Of a stretch of 7,754 bases of DNA, positions 6,194 through 7,754 are shown one piece after another. Where the stretch lies: positions 1 to 7,754 of the forward strand of contig CAKTNP010000046.1 of the NCBI GenBank assembly GCA_934589155.1, in the 5' to 3' direction. Numbering within the stretch: position 1 is the first letter of the stretch; the number at the start of each line of letters is the position of its first letter. The translations under genes were made by a program, and so were the position numbers. The DNA is from an uncultured Oscillospiraceae bacterium (GTDB taxonomy: Bacteria > Bacillota > Clostridia > Oscillospirales > Oscillospiraceae). The notes below the pieces were generated by a model that was given only the letters and a program-made list of their open reading frames with translations, did no database searches and was not told the DNA's origin.

Positions 6194-6883
6194 GAATTGA
6201 TCCAGGGCGCAGGCCAGGACGCAGCACAGCCTGCGCTGATAATCCCCGTCCCGGAGCCGGGCCTCCTCTACGGGATTGGACAAAAAGCCGCACTCCACCA
6301 GGATCCCGGTGCAGCGGATGTTTTTCAGGAGGTACACCTCCCCTGCCGCCTTGCACCGGCGGGAGCTCTTGGGATTTAAGGCGGAGATCAAAAGGGCCTG
6401 GGTCATCTCCGCCAGATCCCGACTGCCCTCTGTGGGGGCGTAGAACACCTGGGCGCCGGAGTACCTGCTCTCCGGAAACTGGTTCTGGTGGATGCTGATA
6501 AGCAGGGCGTTTTCCGTTTTGTTCACTGCTTTCACCCGGTTTTTCAGGTCCGAGACCTTCTTTTGGGCGATAGTGCCCGCCTCCGGACCGTGGAGAGACA
6601 CGTCTGCCTCCCGGAGCATTTTCGTGGAATAGCCCATGAAGCACAGAAGATCCCGTAGCTTCAGACTGATCTCCAGGTTGAAGACGCTTTCCGGCAGACC
6701 GGTGCAGGAGACGGCACCCCCGTCCTCTCCCCCATGGCCCGGGTCGATGACCAGGGTCACGCCGGGCTTTGCCAGCTCCGCCTCCGCCACCGTAGTCACG
6801 GCCCGGCTTGCAAACAGGCTCACCAGGAAAAAGCAGGACAGGGTCATTGCGTAAATGGGCAGATATTTTTTGAAAAACGCCAT
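6167..6883 (-). CDS. cwlD: N-acetylmuramoyl-L-alanine amidase, CwlD-like (spore cortex)
   Basis: The 238-residue protein has an N-terminal membrane anchor or signal (hydrophobic residues about 9-26) and one Amidase_3 domain. The zinc and catalytic residues are present: His50 in IDPGHGGEDGG, Glu65 in LPESVFNLEI, His132 in ISIHQN and Glu197 in LVECGFLSNP. The enzyme cuts the amide bond between muramic acid and the peptide stem. In spore formers the short single-domain form is CwlD, needed for muramic-delta-lactam in the cortex. Length and layout match CwlD rather than multidomain autolysins. A GAGGTGAT ribosome site precedes the ATG. It is divergent from the cotJ genes, another sporulation locus, which supports the assignment. 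Confidence 0.88.
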   Translation of the reverse strand: MAFFKKYLPIYAMTLSCFFLVSLFASRAVTTVAEAELAKPGVTLVIDPGHGGEDGGAVSCTGLPESVFNLEISLKLRDLLCFMGYSTKMLREADVSLHGPEAGTIAQKKVSDLKNRVKAVNKTENALLISIHQNQFPESRYSGAQVFYAPTEGSRDLAEMTQALLISALNPKSSRRCKAAGEVYLLKNIRCTGILVECGFLSNPVEEARLRDGDYQRRLCCVLACALDQFLTRRQNVV

Positions 6884-6902
6884 AAGATCACCTCAAAAAC
6901 AG

Positions 6903-6959
6903 CCTATGCCCTCCTTCGGCGGCCTATTCCCGGAACCCCGGGCGTCCTTGCGGCATAGG
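6903..6959. repeat. 8-bp inverted repeat between cwlD and cotJ
   Basis: CCTATGCC (6903-6910) and GGCATAGG (6952-6959) are perfectly complementary, 41 bases apart, with an inner CCCGG/CCGGG hairpin at 6929-6942. It sits in the divergent intergenic region, so it may be an operator or simply mirrored promoter elements. Confidence 0.45.
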
Positions 6960-6962
6960 ATA
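6953..6962 (+). promoter_or_regulatory. Possible mother-cell sigma (E/K) -10 element for cotJ
   Basis: GCATAGGATA fits the CATAnnnTA -10 of sigma-K and resembles the sigma-E -10. An AACC 15 bases upstream fits the short AC-type -35 of sigma-K. B. subtilis cotJ is a mother-cell operon. Motif-only evidence. Confidence 0.35.
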
Positions 6963-7007
6963 CCCCGGAACGACAGTTCTCAACATTCTTACAAGGAGGA
7001 ACCAAAG

Positions 7008-7496
7008 TTGAAAGAGCGGAATCTTTTGGCAGATCCCCGGCGGGAGCCGGAGGCGGCACGGCCCTGCCCGGCATGCAGGCAGGAAACGGGGCTGGGCACC
7101 CTGCCCGCCCGGGCGCCCCTGGCCAATCCCTATGTCCCCTTTCAGGACGAAAACCCGGTGAAATATGAAGCGGCGAAAGGCTTGATCCGAGGGACCCTGT
7201 TTCCGGGGCTGGACCTGCCCCTGCTGGGCATGGTCAACACCCAGGAGCTGACGGGGCCGGAGGCGGAACTGCGGGCCCTGGCCTTTGCCATTCAGGAGCT
7301 GGCCCTGTATCTGGACACCCACCGGGAGGATCGGGAGGCCCTGGATCTATACCGAAGCTATCAGGAACTGTACCGGAAGGGCGAGGCTCAATACGTCAAG
7401 GAATTCGGCCCCATGAACCATATGCAGCCAGGCAGCGGCGACCGGTACCAGTGGCTGGAGGAACCCTGGCCCTGGGACTATTCTGCAAACCGGTAA
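7008..7496 (+). CDS. Fused spore-coat proteins CotJA-CotJB
   Basis: The 162-residue protein joins two spore-coat proteins that are separate in B. subtilis. Residues about 37-77 (PLANPYVPFQDENP, then RGTLFPGLDLPLLGMVN) match CotJA. Residues about 85-160 (LRALAFAIQELALYLDTH, EDREALDLYRSYQE, then YQWLEEPWPWDY) match CotJB. The N-terminal 36 residues contain CPAC and show no clear match. The start is the TTG at 7008 because AGGAGGA lies 7 bases upstream. Upstream in-frame extension is unsupported. The frame is continuous, with no internal stop or obvious slippery site, so the fusion seems real. cotJC follows 13 bases later in the same operon, with AAGGAGG at the stop. The product is expected in the inner spore coat. 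Confidence 0.85.
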   Translation: MKERNLLADPRREPEAARPCPACRQETGLGTLPARAPLANPYVPFQDENPVKYEAAKGLIRGTLFPGLDLPLLGMVNTQELTGPEAELRALAFAIQELALYLDTHREDREALDLYRSYQELYRKGEAQYVKEFGPMNHMQPGSGDRYQWLEEPWPWDYSANR

Positions 7497-7509
7497 GGAG
7501 GGGCAAAAA

Positions 7510-7754
7510 ATGTTTATTTATCAGAAAAAGCTGCAATATCCCGTGAAGATCGCCAATCCAAATCCTAGGCTGGCGGCCATGATCGTCAGCCAGTACGGCG
7601 GGCCCGACGGAGAGTTGGGTGCCTCCCTGCGGTATCTGTCCCAGCGGTACACTATGCCCTATGACGAGCTTCGGGGACTGCTGACGGATATCGGTAGAGA
7701 AGCCTCTGAAATGTTCCATTCAGAGGCTACGGCTTTTTTTGATGCTTTTGCAAC
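7510..7754 (+). CDS. cotJC: CotJC (manganese-catalase-like spore coat protein), interrupted after residue 62
   Basis: The frame opens MFIYQKKLQYPV and continues with QYGGPDGELGASLRYLSQ, then ELRGLLTDIG, all typical of CotJC, a ferritin-like manganese-catalase relative of about 190 residues in the spore coat. After LLTDIG the family continues TEEL/TEEFAHLEM, which carries metal ligands. Here it reads REASEMFHSEATAFFDAFA to the window end, with no resemblance. The DNA at that point (from about 7696) is a hairpin followed by a T-tract. The gene is therefore disrupted by an insertion end, rearranged, or chimeric through misassembly. The frame itself stays open to the last base. The start has AAGGAGGGG nearby and is secure. 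Confidence 0.8.
   Translation, partial: MFIYQKKLQYPVKIANPNPRLAAMIVSQYGGPDGELGASLRYLSQRYTMPYDELRGLLTDIGREASEMFHSEATAFFDAFA
7701..7740. repeat. 10-bp hairpin plus T-tract at the break in cotJC
   Basis: AGCCTCTGAA (7701-7710) pairs perfectly with TTCAGAGGCT (7719-7728) around an 8-base loop. ACGGC and seven T follow. It begins 5 bases after CotJC homology ends. It could be the subterminal hairpin of an IS200/IS605-type element, or an intrinsic terminator. Confidence 0.55.

Noticed and set aside
5718..6644. Long minus-strand frame of 308 residues crossing from cwlD into radA.
   Set aside because: It overlaps two well-recognised genes in another frame and has the Gly/Pro/Arg-rich composition of a shadow frame.
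6900..6910. Mother-cell sigma -10 (GCATAGGCT) for cwlD on the minus strand.
   Set aside because: Transcription would start within the ribosome site, and the last bases do not match CATAnnnTA.

Overview
The window reads as a small chromosomal segment of a GC-rich, spore-forming Clostridia-type Firmicute, probably of the Oscillospiraceae/Oscillospirales kind. The basis is GC-rich coding, strong AGGAGG-type ribosome sites, a cwlD cortex amidase, a cotJ spore-coat operon, radA and a chromosomal XerC-type recombinase. The family placement is inference; endospore formation is well supported by the gene content.

Layout. Bases 1-165 are a minus-strand fragment of ligA (NAD-dependent DNA ligase) whose homology stops abruptly. 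From about 166 to 2340 lies a compact accessory element: a GC-rich non-coding leader full of hairpins (193-391), then a tightly overlapped three-gene operon, then a promoter and a nested inverted-repeat region (2142-2332). The operon encodes an HUH-type rolling-circle Rep, a stand-alone homologue of the Spo0A C-terminal DNA-binding domain, and a minimal tyrosine recombinase. Bases 2340-2790 are lower in GC and carry one doubtful minus-strand ORF. Bases 2794-3807 encode a full-length XerC/D-type recombinase ending at a strong bidirectional terminator. On the minus strand follow a secreted lipoprotein (3858-4433), a 59-residue remnant of DNA-3-methyladenine glycosylase I (4545-4724), radA (4750-6117) and cwlD (6167-6883). 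Divergent from cwlD are a fused cotJA-cotJB gene (7008-7496) and a cotJC whose family homology ends at about 7695, at a hairpin plus T-tract that runs to the window end.

How it fits together. The host genes cover DNA repair (radA, tag remnant, ligA fragment), chromosome resolution (xer) and sporulation (cwlD, cotJ). The element at 166-2340 is the most interesting part. It joins a single-strand replication initiator, an integrase and a domain borrowed from the host's sporulation master regulator. Its flanks contain hairpins with recurring GAA triloops, two long perfect palindromes inside rep, and two direct repeats resembling 0A boxes beside a consensus promoter. I propose an integrating rolling-circle element that may read or interfere with the host sporulation programme. 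The gene identities are seen in the sequence; the regulatory model is inference. The N-terminal half of ligA is not found on the other side of the element, so its exact ends and whether it still moves are unresolved.
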